Counted from the stretch's first letter, positions 1 to 6,753 are shown. The stretch: 7,559 nt of DNA from an uncultured Collinsella sp. (GCA_902490325.1 CABUDJ010000080.1:1-7559), one strand, 5' to 3'. A program made the numbers and translations. Notes: generated by a model from the letters alone, not told the origin.

Positions 1-349
1 GGCACCTCGCCCACGCCGTACTCGGGCCCGCTTAGTATCGCGCATAGATTCGCAAGGTTGCGGCAGCCGGCGGCCTACTTCGCGTCGTAGGCCTCGGCGT
101 CCCACCAGTCGAGCTGGGCGATGTTGTCGCGGATGTGCTGGCAGCTCTTGTGGAAGCCCTCAAGCTCGTGCTCGGACAGGTCGAGCGTGTAGACCTCCTC
201 GACGCCCTCGGCACCGATCACACACGGCAGGGAGGTAAAGATGCCCTCCTCGCCATACTGGCCGGTCATGAGCGTGGAGGCCGAAAGCACGGCGTGCTCG
301 TTGTGCAGCACGGCAGCGCAGACGCGCGCGGCGGAGTTGGCGACGGCGT

Positions 350-377
350 ACTCGGTGCACTGCTTGCCCTGGTAGGT
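350..377 (+). repeat. Source arm of 28-nt inverted repeat inside the dehydrogenase gene
   Basis: This segment reads ACTCGGTGCACTGC... on the plus strand and encodes, on the minus strand, the residues TYQGKQCTEY of the intact C-terminal half. Its exact reverse complement, 28 of 28 bases, lies at 596-623. Because this copy sits in well-conserved coding sequence in the right frame, it is the likely donor of the second copy. Confidence 0.9.
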
Positions 378-595
378 TACGTAGCCGCCCTTGCGTGCGA
401 GCTCCTCGACCTCCATGTGGTCGAAGGCGTACTTGTCGGGGTTCTCGGCCTGAAGCTCGTTAAGGCTCTTGCCGGCGATGGTTGCGGCCTTAAAGGCGGC
501 CAGCTGGCTAAAGCCGTGCTCGCCGATCATGTAGGCGTCGATGGACTTGGGGCTCACGCCGACCTTTTTGGAGATCTCGGTGCGCAGGCGGGAAC

Positions 596-623
596 ACCTA
601 CCAGGGCAAGCAGTGCACCGAGT
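596..623 (-). repeat. Inserted arm of 28-nt inverted repeat at the frameshift
   Basis: This is a perfect 28-nt reverse complement of 350-377, lying exactly where the dehydrogenase reading frame breaks. On the coding strand it follows ATCGGCTC and precedes GTTCCCGCCTGCG, so native dehydrogenase sequence flanks it on both sides. It replaces the bases that should encode the family's G-T-x-L-D segment. The copied block plus small junction changes shifts the frame. Confidence 0.9.
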
Positions 624-1070
624 GAGCCGATGATCTTCTTGGGGTCGTAGCCGGTCAGGTGCCACAGCTCGGTGCACACGACGTCGCAGGGGTTGGAGAT
701 GCTTACGAAGATGCCGTCGAAGCCGGCGTCGACGATGCGTTTGGCAAAGGTGCGGGCGGCGTCGGTGGTAAAGAACAGCTCGCCGTCGCGGTTGCCGGCG
801 GCCAGTGCGACCTTGCCGGCGGCGTTGACGATGACGTCGCAGCAGGCAAGCTCCTCGTAGTGGTCGTAGCAGTTGACGATCTTGGTGTTGTACGGGACAA
901 ACGAAAGGGAGTCGCGCAGGTCCTGGACCTCGGACGTCACCTTGGCCTCGTTGATATCGCACAGGTACAGCTCATCGGCAATGCCCTGCATGAGCAGACT
1001 GTTGGCAACATGTGCTCCTACGTGGCCCTGGCCGACCACACCGATCTTACGCGTCTGGTACATATATGTA

Positions 1071-1106
1071 TCCTTTCGGCCGAGTTTTTCGCGTCGAACC
1101 ATTGTA
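1071..1106 (-). promoter_or_regulatory. Possible -10 element and ribosome binding site of the dehydrogenase gene
   Basis: On the minus strand a TACAAT hexamer (1106-1101) matches the -10 consensus at five of six positions and would give a leader of roughly 30 nt. No convincing -35 box lies 16-18 bp upstream. AAAGGA at 1076-1071 sits seven bases before the ATG at 1063 and fixes that start. An in-frame ATG further upstream overlaps the -10 box and has no ribosome binding site. Confidence 0.4.
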
Positions 1107-1273
1107 GCGTCCTGCTGCCACTTTGCTAGGCTAAAGCGCCATAGATTTTTGGGCATGCCTTAATCTCTACTTTTGGAGTGATTTGGGCCGCTGACGGCAT
1201 CGCTGGGCGATGTGCTCGCGCGGATGGGGCCGCTCGTTGTACCATAGCTGCAACTGACTCGTAAGGAGCATCC

Positions 1274-2200
1274 ATGCCCATTCGCATCCCCGACGCCCTC
1301 CCTGCCGCCGCGCAGCTCGAGAGCGAGAACATCTTTGTCATGACCGAGTACCGCGCGCTGCACCAGGACATCCGTCCGCTGCGCGTGCTCATCCTCAACC
1401 TCATGCCCACCAAGATCGCCACCGAGACGCAGATCATGCGCAAACTCTCCAACACGCCGCTGCAGGTGGAAGTGGACCTGCTGCGCACCAAGACGCACGA
1501 GGCCACGCACGTGAGCGCCGGCCACCTGGAGACGTTCTACCGCACGTTCGACGACATCCGCGACATCCACTACGACGGCCTGATCATCACGGGCGCGCCG
1601 GTGGAGCAGATGCCGTTCGAGGAGGTCGACTACTGGCCCGAACTCTGCCAGATCATGGATTGGTCCACCACGCACGTGCATTCCACGCTGCACATTTGCT
1701 GGGGCGCGCAGGCTGGCCTGTACCATCATTACGGCATCCAGAAGTACGACCTGCCGGCAAAGGCGAGCGGCGTGTTCGAGCATTATCTGGTGAAGCCGCA
1801 AAGCCCGCTGGTCCGCGGCTTTGACGACCGTTTCTATGCCGTGCATTCGCGCAACACCGATGTGCGCCGCGAGGACGTGGAGGCCGAGCCGCAGCTTGAG
1901 GTCGTGGCCGTGTCCGATGAGGTTGGCCTGTACATCGTCAAGTCGACCGACAGCCGTCGCTTCTTTGTCTTTGGTCACCCCGAGTACGATACCGACACGC
2001 TGCGCCTGGAGTACGAGCGCGACGTGAAGCGCGGCCTCAACCCTCAGGTGCCGGCGCATTACTTCCCGGGCGACGACCCCTCCGCCGATCCGCGCAACGT
2101 CTGGCGCAGCCAAGCTCAGCTGTTCTACACCAACTGGCTCAACTACTACGTCTACCAGACCACGCCCTACGACCTGGCCCGCGCCGGCGAGGAGCACTAG
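1274..2200 (+). CDS. metA: Homoserine O-acetyltransferase (MetA family)
   Basis: MetA acylates the hydroxyl of L-homoserine, the committing step of methionine synthesis in the cytoplasm. The 308-residue protein has the full family length. Visible landmarks are the N-terminal PLRVLILNLMPTKIATE block, the nucleophile Cys142 in HICWGAQAGL, the catalytic His235 and Glu237 in FGHPEYD, and the C-terminal YTNWLNYYVYQTTPYDL signature. Residue 111, in TGAPVEQMPF, is Glu. In this family Glu111 goes with acetyl-CoA use (Bacillus cereus) and Gly111 with succinyl-CoA use (E. coli), so acetyltransferase activity is predicted although many databases would call it succinyltransferase. The start is fixed by AAGGAG at 1263-1268, five bases before ATG. 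It is divergent from the dehydrogenase gene across about 210 bp, in which I see no riboswitch and no clear promoter, and convergent with the cyclo-ligase gene 42 bp downstream. Confidence 0.96.
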   Translation: MPIRIPDALPAAAQLESENIFVMTEYRALHQDIRPLRVLILNLMPTKIATETQIMRKLSNTPLQVEVDLLRTKTHEATHVSAGHLETFYRTFDDIRDIHYDGLIITGAPVEQMPFEEVDYWPELCQIMDWSTTHVHSTLHICWGAQAGLYHHYGIQKYDLPAKASGVFEHYLVKPQSPLVRGFDDRFYAVHSRNTDVRREDVEAEPQLEVVAVSDEVGLYIVKSTDSRRFFVFGHPEYDTDTLRLEYERDVKRGLNPQVPAHYFPGDDPSADPRNVWRSQAQLFYTNWLNYYVYQTTPYDLARAGEEH

Positions 2201-2242
2201 GCTGCGATGGTACTGCTGTAGCCGTGGCTGATATGGCGGCGA

Positions 2243-2839
2243 TTAGGTGCTGATGATGTGGGGTAGCGGCAGGTCGTGAGCGTCGGTGGGAACGCGGTCG
2301 ACACGCTGCTCGTCAAAGGCGATGCCGATGATTTGGCATTCGGGCGAGAGCATGGGCAGGTAGCGGTCGTAGCAACCGCCGCCGTAGCCCAGGCGCGCGC
2401 CGGTTTGGTCGAAGGCCACGAGCGGCACGACGATCATGTCGAGAGCTTCGGCAGGCACGATAGGGAAGTGGTTGCTGTCGATGTCCGTGGCCGCAAAGGC
2501 CCGCGTAGGGTGGGCGATAAACGGAGCCGCGGACGCATCGTCGGCGGCAACTGCCCGCATACACATGCGCTGGCCACAAGCTGCGGCATCAATTGCCGAG
2601 AGCATGCACGGATAGGCTACGCGCCAGCCGCGCACGGCGGCCGCAGCGGCAAACGCGGCAGGGTCTGCCTCGGAACCCATCGCGGCATAGACGGCAACGG
2701 TGCGCGGCGCCGCGGCATCCAAGCGGCCCAGCAGCTCAACCAGCCGCGCACAGATATCAGCAGACTTCGCCGCCCGTACATCCAAATCGAGATCGTCGCG
2801 CCGAGCAATCATTGCCCGCCGCAACTCAGCCTTGTCCAT
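2243..2839 (-). CDS. 5-formyltetrahydrofolate cyclo-ligase
   Basis: This enzyme (5-FCL/MTHFS family, YgfA in E. coli) uses ATP to convert 5-formyl-THF into 5,10-methenyl-THF, returning stored folate to one-carbon metabolism in the cytoplasm. The 198-residue product has the usual family length. Evidence is the basic N-terminus MDKAELRRAMIARRDDL, the MGSEADP segment (54-60) at the position of the folate-site motif, the nucleotide-binding signature GARLGYGGGCYDRYL (147-161), and the C-terminal IAFDEQRVD...VPTDAHDLPL block (173-192). The commonest form of the glycine motif is GYGGGYYDR; here the first Tyr is Cys156, a mild change. The start is ATG 2839 because AGGAGG lies five bases upstream; a TTG nine codons earlier has no such site. 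The gene converges with metA. Its upstream region is occupied by an inverted repeat (2857-2893), so its promoter would lie in or beyond that element. Confidence 0.93.
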   Translation of the reverse strand: MDKAELRRAMIARRDDLDLDVRAAKSADICARLVELLGRLDAAAPRTVAVYAAMGSEADPAAFAAAAAVRGWRVAYPCMLSAIDAAACGQRMCMRAVAADDASAAPFIAHPTRAFAATDIDSNHFPIVPAEALDMIVVPLVAFDQTGARLGYGGGCYDRYLPMLSPECQIIGIAFDEQRVDRVPTDAHDLPLPHIIST

Positions 2840-2856
2840 CCCAGCCTCCTCTAGCA

Positions 2857-2893
2857 AACCTGCCAAAAAGGGACAGGTTTATTTTGGCGGGTT
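2857..2893. repeat. Palindromic intergenic element with 12-nt arms
   Basis: AACCTGCCAAAA (2857-2868) and TTTTGGCGGGTT (2882-2893) are inverted copies with one mismatch, separated by 13 nt. Inside it AAACCTG and CAGGTTT (2856-2862 and 2874-2880) offer an alternative pairing. The element lies between the start of the cyclo-ligase gene and the end of hicB. It looks like a REP-type or terminator-derived intergenic element; I cannot tell from one copy whether it recurs in the genome. Confidence 0.6.
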
Positions 2894-2907
2894 TTATCTG
2901 GGCAAAC

Positions 2908-2948
2908 GTCGAAGCCGCCACAAAGGCGCCCTGTGTGGCGGCTTCGAC
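2908..2948 (-). terminator. 15-bp hairpin beyond hicB, probable terminator
   Basis: GTCGAAGCCGCCACA (2908-2922) and its exact reverse complement (2934-2948) flank an 11-nt loop. The hairpin begins 13 bp past the hicB stop codon on the minus strand. The T-run after the stem is weak (GTTTGCCC), so the stem is certain but the terminator role is inferred from position. The outer bases AACGTCGA (2905-2912) can pair instead with TCGACGTT (2949-2956), giving an alternative longer-loop fold. Confidence 0.65.
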
Positions 2949-2960
2949 TCGACGTTGGCT

Positions 2961-3290
2961 TCACAGCGCCGCAGCGATCGCTTCAGTCACAAACTTATTG
3001 AGTGACTCACCCTTCTTTGCCGCTGCCAGCGCTGCTTGCTTGTGGAGCTCAGAGCCCGTTCTTACGTTGAACGAGCCCTTAAAAGCCCGCTCGGGTTCCT
3101 TGCCCTTCTCGGCGCAAAACTCAAGGTAATCGTCGACGGCGTCGTGGAAGCATTGCTCCACTTCTTCAGCCGTGGAGCCTTCAAATACGATTGCGTCCCT
3201 AATGCCGGCGACCATACCTGTTAGCACATGCTGTTCGGCATTGAACTCGACCGGGGCGAAATAACCTTTGTATGCCAAAACGTTACTCAT
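2961..3290 (-). CDS. hicB: HicB-type antitoxin
   Basis: HicB binds and blocks the HicA mRNA interferase and usually represses its own operon. The predicted 109-residue protein has the HicB layout: an N-terminal partial RNase H-like fold (about 5-70, YKGYFAPVEFNAEQHVLTGMV, then an acidic helix EEVEQCFHDAVDDYLEFC), and a C-terminal ribbon-helix-helix DNA-binding segment (about 75-109, SFNVRT, ELHKQAALAAAKKG, SLNKFVTEAI). The start chosen is ATG 3290, since GGAGG sits five bases upstream within the end of hicA; an ATG five codons earlier lacks a ribosome binding site. It overlaps the end of hicA by eight bases, consistent with coupled translation. The RHH domain makes it the likely ligand of the palindrome at 3561-3581. 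Family assignment is firm; activity is inferred. Confidence 0.88.
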   Translation of the reverse strand: MSNVLAYKGYFAPVEFNAEQHVLTGMVAGIRDAIVFEGSTAEEVEQCFHDAVDDYLEFCAEKGKEPERAFKGSFNVRTGSELHKQAALAAAKKGESLNKFVTEAIAAAL

Positions 3291-3546
3291 GACTACCTCC
3301 GACATCTTGCAGAAAGCGAACGATGTTTCGAATGGTCCCCGCTGTCAATTCGTCAGATGGATGAGGCGCGTGCATTACGAACATCCTGCCATCTGATGGC
3401 CTGTAGAAGCGAACGCGCGATCCGGATGTCTTGCCTTTGCTGTCCATTTCAAAGCCATATGAAGCCATGACTTTTAAAAAATCCGCATACCGATAAGTTG
3501 AAGGGCAGCTAAACAGCTGGGCGATGAGTTTATCGGATCGAGTCAT
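3283..3546 (-). CDS. hicA: HicA-family toxin
   Basis: HicA toxins are small double-stranded-RNA-binding-fold mRNA interferases. This 87-residue product has the fold's pattern: YADFLKVMASYGFEMDSKGKTSGSRVRFYRPSDGR, then HAPHPSDEL and a closing helix TIRNIVRFLQDVG. Short canonical HicA proteins carry the catalytic His in a GSHH-like turn; here the equivalent turn is GSRVRF (42-47), so that His is absent. Nearby His59 and His62 in HAPHP are candidates for a replacement role. I recall a HicA subgroup with KTSGSRVRF and HxPHPxxEL, and this appears to belong to it. The gene is first in the operon; GAGG stands four bases before its ATG. The reading frame is intact and it is followed by hicB with an eight-base overlap. 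Confidence 0.85.
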   Translation of the reverse strand: MTRSDKLIAQLFSCPSTYRYADFLKVMASYGFEMDSKGKTSGSRVRFYRPSDGRMFVMHAPHPSDELTAGTIRNIVRFLQDVGGSHE

Positions 3547-3560
3547 CCCGCCTCACATTC

Positions 3561-3598
3561 TGCAACTATATTCTAGTTGCAATTTCAGTTCGATGCAA
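3561..3598 (-). promoter_or_regulatory. hicAB promoter with operator palindrome over the -10
   Basis: TGCAACTA (3561-3568) and TAGTTGCA (3574-3581) are perfect inverted repeats with a 5-nt spacer, beginning 15 bp upstream of the hicA start. On the minus strand the predicted -10, TAGAAT (3575-3570), lies inside the palindrome. TTGCAT (3598-3593) stands 17 bp upstream as a weak -35. A repressor bound here would block the promoter, matching the autoregulation expected for a HicB with an RHH domain. Confidence 0.6.
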
Positions 3599-3608
3599 GC
3601 ACCTCTAC

Positions 3609-3642
3609 TATAGAACATGTGTGCGTATAGAACAAGTGTTCG
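3609..3642. repeat. 17-nt tandem repeat resembling paired LexA (SOS) boxes
   Basis: Two adjacent 17-nt units, TATAGAACATGTGTGCG (3609-3625) and TATAGAACAAGTGTTCG (3626-3642), differ at two positions. The second contains GAACAAGTGTTC (3630-3641), which fits the Gram-positive LexA/DinR pattern CGAACRNRYGTTYG at all positions except the first C. The first unit is a weaker match. They lie just upstream of the predicted hicA -35 box. Confidence 0.55.
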
Positions 3643-3646
3643 AACA

Positions 3647-3689
3647 ACCACGAAGGGCGCCTGTGAACTGCGCCCTTCGTGGTAGTTTT
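3647..3689. terminator. 14-bp GC-rich hairpin between the M16C gene and hicAB
   Basis: ACCACGAAGGGCGC (3647-3660) and its exact reverse complement (3670-3683) enclose a 9-nt loop. On the plus strand the stem is followed by TAGTTTT, on the minus strand by TTGTTCG. It begins 19 bp beyond the M16C stop codon, so it most likely ends that transcript, although the better T-run is on the plus strand. It may act in both directions. Confidence 0.7.
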
Positions 3690-3701
3690 GCTTGCCGTGC
3701 C

Positions 3702-6700
3702 TTAGCCCAGCAGGTCGATGACGTTGAAGCCGGCGTTGCTCTTGGCGATGACGTCGCGGCCGCCAAAGACGCAGGTGGGTGACTCGGCTGCGATGCGCGT
3801 TACGTCGGCGCCGAGCGAGCGAAGCTCACCGGGCGTGGCGGCGAGCATCTGGGCGCGGCGCTCCTCGCGCGCATGCGGATCGAGCCCGGCCAGGTAGGTC
3901 GTGTTGCGGCGCTTGGTGAGCGCGTACGGCTTCACCGGCGCGTCCATGCCGCTCACGCAGCTCACGATAAAGCCCTCAAAGGCGGCCTCGTCGGGATCAA
4001 AGCTGCCGAGCCATTCGCCCGCGCGCGCCACGCGCTCAATCGAGGGATCGATTGCCGGGTCGCGGTAGGTGTAGAACGCCGTCTGACGCTCGCCTGCCGC
4101 GCGGAATCCGCAGCCGTACGCACCGCCCTTCACGCGGATCTCGTTCCACAGATAGTCGTAGGAGAGCGCGTTGGCGGCAACCGCCCAGGCGCCTGTCACG
4201 TCAATGCCCAGGCGACGCGGGTCGCACGCGCTTGCCGCAAAGCAGATGTCGCTGGGGATGACAAAAGCCTCGTGGCGGTCGCACGGCGTCGGCACCACGA
4301 GCGCATCGCGGCCGGCATCGGCGCCGTCGCCAGCGTCCAGCCCCAGGTCGCCCGCGGCATTCCAGTATGCGTTAAAGTCCTCGTCGCTGCCGGTAAAGCT
4401 TGCCATGCAGCCATCGGCCACAAAGATGCGCTCCGCCAGTTCGGCAAGCTTGGTACGCAGCCCGTCCACGCGCTCGTCAAAGTGGTCGAGCAGATCGCGC
4501 AGGAACAGGTAGAAGTCTACGCCCGAAAGCTGCTCACGCACCACGGCCGAAGGCGAGCTGTAGCTCATCGCGCGACCGAGCGCCGCCGAGTGGCCGTTGT
4601 TGATAAAGCCCTGCTCAAGCCCAATGCGAATCTGCGTGAGCACATTGCGCACGCGGTCGGCATCGGCATCGAGCAAAAGCGTGCTCGACCACACCTCGCG
4701 CGGCAGGCTCGCCAGCGCATCGATCTTCTCGGACAGGGCTCCGGCGCTCACCAGCAGATAGGGGCGCACGCCGTCCACGTCGGGCTGGGTCATGACCTCG
4801 GTCGTAAAGCTCAAAAAGCCCAGCTTGCCGGCGAGCAAGTTGTCGAGTTCCTCGGCCGAATGCTCGCGCGTGGGCAGCTGTTTGAGCAGGCGGCAGAGCA
4901 GCGTTACATAAGGCAGGTCCTCAAACGCGACGCAGCTCAGGTCGAAATACTGCATGGCGTAGGCCAAACGGTTGGTGGGAATGTCGTGGCGCAGACAGGG
5001 GATGGGCGCGGTCGTGTCCACAACGAGCGGCGGCTCGGGGCGCGCCTCGCCAATGTCGGACACGCGCAGGCGCGGCAGAGTGGCCTTGGCCTCGGGCGTG
5101 TCTTCCGCCTCCTGTGCGGCACGCAGCGCGGCCGTGCGCTCGACCACGTCGGCCAGCTCGGCATCGGTCATGGCATCACGTTTGGCTGCCAGCTCGGCGG
5201 CCTCGGCACCCTCCGAACCCTCGGCGGCATCCACCGGCACCAGCTCGACCAGCGCCATGTGATCGTTTTCCAGCACGAGCTCGCGCAGCAGGTCCTCAAA
5301 ATAGCTGCCGTCCAGCTCGCCGCGCAGTTCCTCGTACACCGGACCGTACTTGAGCGCCAGCGTCGCGGCGTCGTCATCGTAGAGCCAGGTGCTCAGCGCG
5401 TCGCACGCAATGGCCACGCCGTCGGCGATACCGTAGTCGCGCTGGCGCAGGTCGTATTCGTTGCTGCTGATGATGGCCTCCAGGCGCTCGCGCGGAACGC
5501 CGTGCTCGCACAGGTCGCGGCAAGCGTCCTGGAACACGCGGCGCAGCTTGCGCGCTATGCCGGGCTGCACGTTTTGCAGCATGATGAGCTCGTAGGGCTG
5601 CAGGCTCTCGGCCGCGGTGTAGCTCACCACGTTGCCGCCCAGGCCGGCGGCCAGAATGGCCTTCTTAACTGGTGCCTCGTTAGAACCCAGCAGTGCCTCG
5701 AACAGGATATCCGCCGCGATCGTGCGCTTGCGGTCGAGCGCGCTGCCCAGCACCAGGCCCAGGCCTACCAGGGCGTTCTCGGGCGTGGTGGCCATCTCGA
5801 CGCGCCTATACTCGCAGGTCACAGGTGCCTGCACGTCCAGCGGATTGGGCGCCAGCGTGGACGGGTCCTCGCCGGCGGCAACGGCGGCGTCCATGCGGCG
5901 GCTCGCAGCACTCGGCTGCGACAGATAGCGCTCGTCCAAAAAGGCCAGTGCACGGTCCACGTCCAGGTCGCCGTAGAGCGTGATGTAGGAGTTGGAGGGA
6001 TTGTAGTGGCGCGCGTGCGTGTCCAGGAACTGCTCGTAGGTGAGCGCGGGAATCGCGCGCGGGTCGCCGCCGCTCTCGTGCGCATAGGCGGTGTCGGGAT
6101 AGAGCGCGGCGTTGGCGGCATCGTCCAGCACACTCATGGGGTCGGACAACGCGCCCTTCATCTCGTTGAACACCACGCCGTTATAGCGCAGCGTGCCCTC
6201 GCGCAGGCTGGCGGAGCTGCCGTCGCCCTCGCCCTCGGCGCCCTCCGGCAGGTCCAGCTCGTAGTGCCAGCCCTCCTGCTCAAAAATGGTGGGTTTGGTA
6301 TAGATGGCCGGGTTGAACACCGCGTCCAGGTACACGTCCATCAGGTTGTACAGATCTTGCTCGTTGGTGGTGGCGACAGGGTAGATGGTTTTGTCGGGGT
6401 AGGTCATGGCGTTGAGGAACGTCTGCATGGAGCTCTTGATCAGATCGACGAATGGCTCCTTGACGGGAAACTTGGCCGATCCGCACAGCACCGAGTGCTC
6501 AAGAATATGGAACACGCCGGTGGAATCGGCCGGCGGCGTCTTAAAGCCAATGGCAAAGGCCTTGTTTTCGTCGTCGCATGCCAGGTACAGCAGGCGAGCG
6601 CCCGAGGCGGTGTGGCGCAGCACGTAGGCGTCCGAGTCGAGCTCGGGCACGGTCTCGCAGCGCTCGACGGCAAAGCCGTGACAGGTGGTGCCGGGCACCA

Positions 6701-6746
6701 GCAGCGCGGAGGCAACGGCGCGCGGGTCGGTTGAGGTGGTGGGCAT
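3702..6746 (-). CDS. M16C zinc metallopeptidase, presequence-protease (PreP/Cym1) type
   Basis: M16C enzymes close two halves around a chamber and degrade unfolded peptides with a zinc site. This 1014-residue protein is complete and of usual length. The inverted zinc motif HILEH (80-84) supplies His80, His84 and the catalytic Glu83; Glu195 in VVFNEMKG is the probable third ligand. Arg871 and Tyr877 in EIRVKGGAYGCG keep the spacing of the Arg-Tyr pair known from PreP. Domains run peptidase (about 20-260), second M16 domain (about 300-500), an acidic alanine-rich linker (506-560) ending RLRVSDIGEARPEPP, the M16C-associated region, and a C-terminal inactive domain. A short acidic insert (169-180, GAEGEGDGSSAS) precedes Glu195. 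There is no signal peptide, so a cytoplasmic role in peptide turnover is inferred. The start is ATG 6746, with AAAGGAG seven bases upstream; the frame is open for 34 more codons but with no comparable site. Confidence 0.95.
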   Translation of the reverse strand: MPTTSTDPRAVASALLVPGTTCHGFAVERCETVPELDSDAYVLRHTASGARLLYLACDDENKAFAIGFKTPPADSTGVFHILEHSVLCGSAKFPVKEPFVDLIKSSMQTFLNAMTYPDKTIYPVATTNEQDLYNLMDVYLDAVFNPAIYTKPTIFEQEGWHYELDLPEGAEGEGDGSSASLREGTLRYNGVVFNEMKGALSDPMSVLDDAANAALYPDTAYAHESGGDPRAIPALTYEQFLDTHARHYNPSNSYITLYGDLDVDRALAFLDERYLSQPSAASRRMDAAVAAGEDPSTLAPNPLDVQAPVTCEYRRVEMATTPENALVGLGLVLGSALDRKRTIAADILFEALLGSNEAPVKKAILAAGLGGNVVSYTAAESLQPYELIMLQNVQPGIARKLRRVFQDACRDLCEHGVPRERLEAIISSNEYDLRQRDYGIADGVAIACDALSTWLYDDDAATLALKYGPVYEELRGELDGSYFEDLLRELVLENDHMALVELVPVDAAEGSEGAEAAELAAKRDAMTDAELADVVERTAALRAAQEAEDTPEAKATLPRLRVSDIGEARPEPPLVVDTTAPIPCLRHDIPTNRLAYAMQYFDLSCVAFEDLPYVTLLCRLLKQLPTREHSAEELDNLLAGKLGFLSFTTEVMTQPDVDGVRPYLLVSAGALSEKIDALASLPREVWSSTLLLDADADRVRNVLTQIRIGLEQGFINNGHSAALGRAMSYSSPSAVVREQLSGVDFYLFLRDLLDHFDERVDGLRTKLAELAERIFVADGCMASFTGSDEDFNAYWNAAGDLGLDAGDGADAGRDALVVPTPCDRHEAFVIPSDICFAASACDPRRLGIDVTGAWAVAANALSYDYLWNEIRVKGGAYGCGFRAAGERQTAFYTYRDPAIDPSIERVARAGEWLGSFDPDEAAFEGFIVSCVSGMDAPVKPYALTKRRNTTYLAGLDPHAREERRAQMLAATPGELRSLGADVTRIAAESPTCVFGGRDVIAKSNAGFNVIDLLG

Positions 6747-6753
6747 ATGCAGT

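Larger units (their letters stand above)
75..1063 (-). pseudogene. Frameshifted L-lactate / L-2-hydroxyisocaproate dehydrogenase family gene
   Basis: An intact enzyme of this family reduces a 2-keto acid to an L-2-hydroxy acid with NADH in the cytoplasm. The N-terminal part starts at ATG 1063 (MYQTRKIGVVGQGHVG), with AAAGGA seven bases upstream. It carries the Rossmann glycine motif GQGHVG, an aspartate ending the second strand (YLCDIN), NRDGEL with the likely substrate Arg, and ISNPCDV. It reads in frame to KKIIGS, then runs into foreign sequence. The C-terminal part is in another frame: RLRTEISKKVG, then IGEHGFSQ with the catalytic His, ending YDAK-stop at 75. The family normally has G-T-x-L-D between IIGS and RLR; here that piece, including the catalytic-pair Asp, is gone, replaced by a patch that adds about 11 nt net (inferred). 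The intact length would be about 325 residues. The GHVGAHVANSL and GKVALAAGN segments look more like hydroxyisocaproate dehydrogenases than classical LDH, so the substrate is open. A sequencing or assembly error cannot be excluded. Confidence 0.85.

Noticed and set aside
72..93. Inverted repeat GGCCTAC/GTAGGCC at the end of the dehydrogenase gene
   Set aside because: It overlaps the stop codon and the last coding bases and has no T-run, so a terminator call is not supported.
590..625. Programmed ribosomal frameshift in the dehydrogenase gene
   Set aside because: There is no slippery heptamer with the right geometry; conserved residues are replaced, and the patch is a copied inverted block, so a mutation or artefact explains it better.
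135..1129. Plus-strand open frames of 171 and 156 codons across the dehydrogenase gene
   Set aside because: They are antisense shadows of the broken dehydrogenase; their translations are Gly/Val/Leu-rich and resemble no family.
1107..1273. A SAM or other methionine-responsive riboswitch before metA
   Set aside because: The region has no recognisable riboswitch helices or terminator hairpin; only the ribosome binding site is clear.
1160..2197. A 345-codon open frame on the minus strand over metA
   Set aside because: It is the antisense shadow of metA, which has all its catalytic residues and a ribosome binding site.
2276..2854. A 192-codon plus-strand frame over the cyclo-ligase gene
   Set aside because: The minus-strand cyclo-ligase signatures and AGGAGG site make this a shadow.
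3873..6734. A 953-codon open frame on the plus strand
   Set aside because: It lies wholly antisense to the M16C gene, whose motifs and length are unambiguous. Such long antisense frames are common in high-GC genes, and its translation is low-complexity His/Val/Gly/Arg-rich with no recognisable domain.
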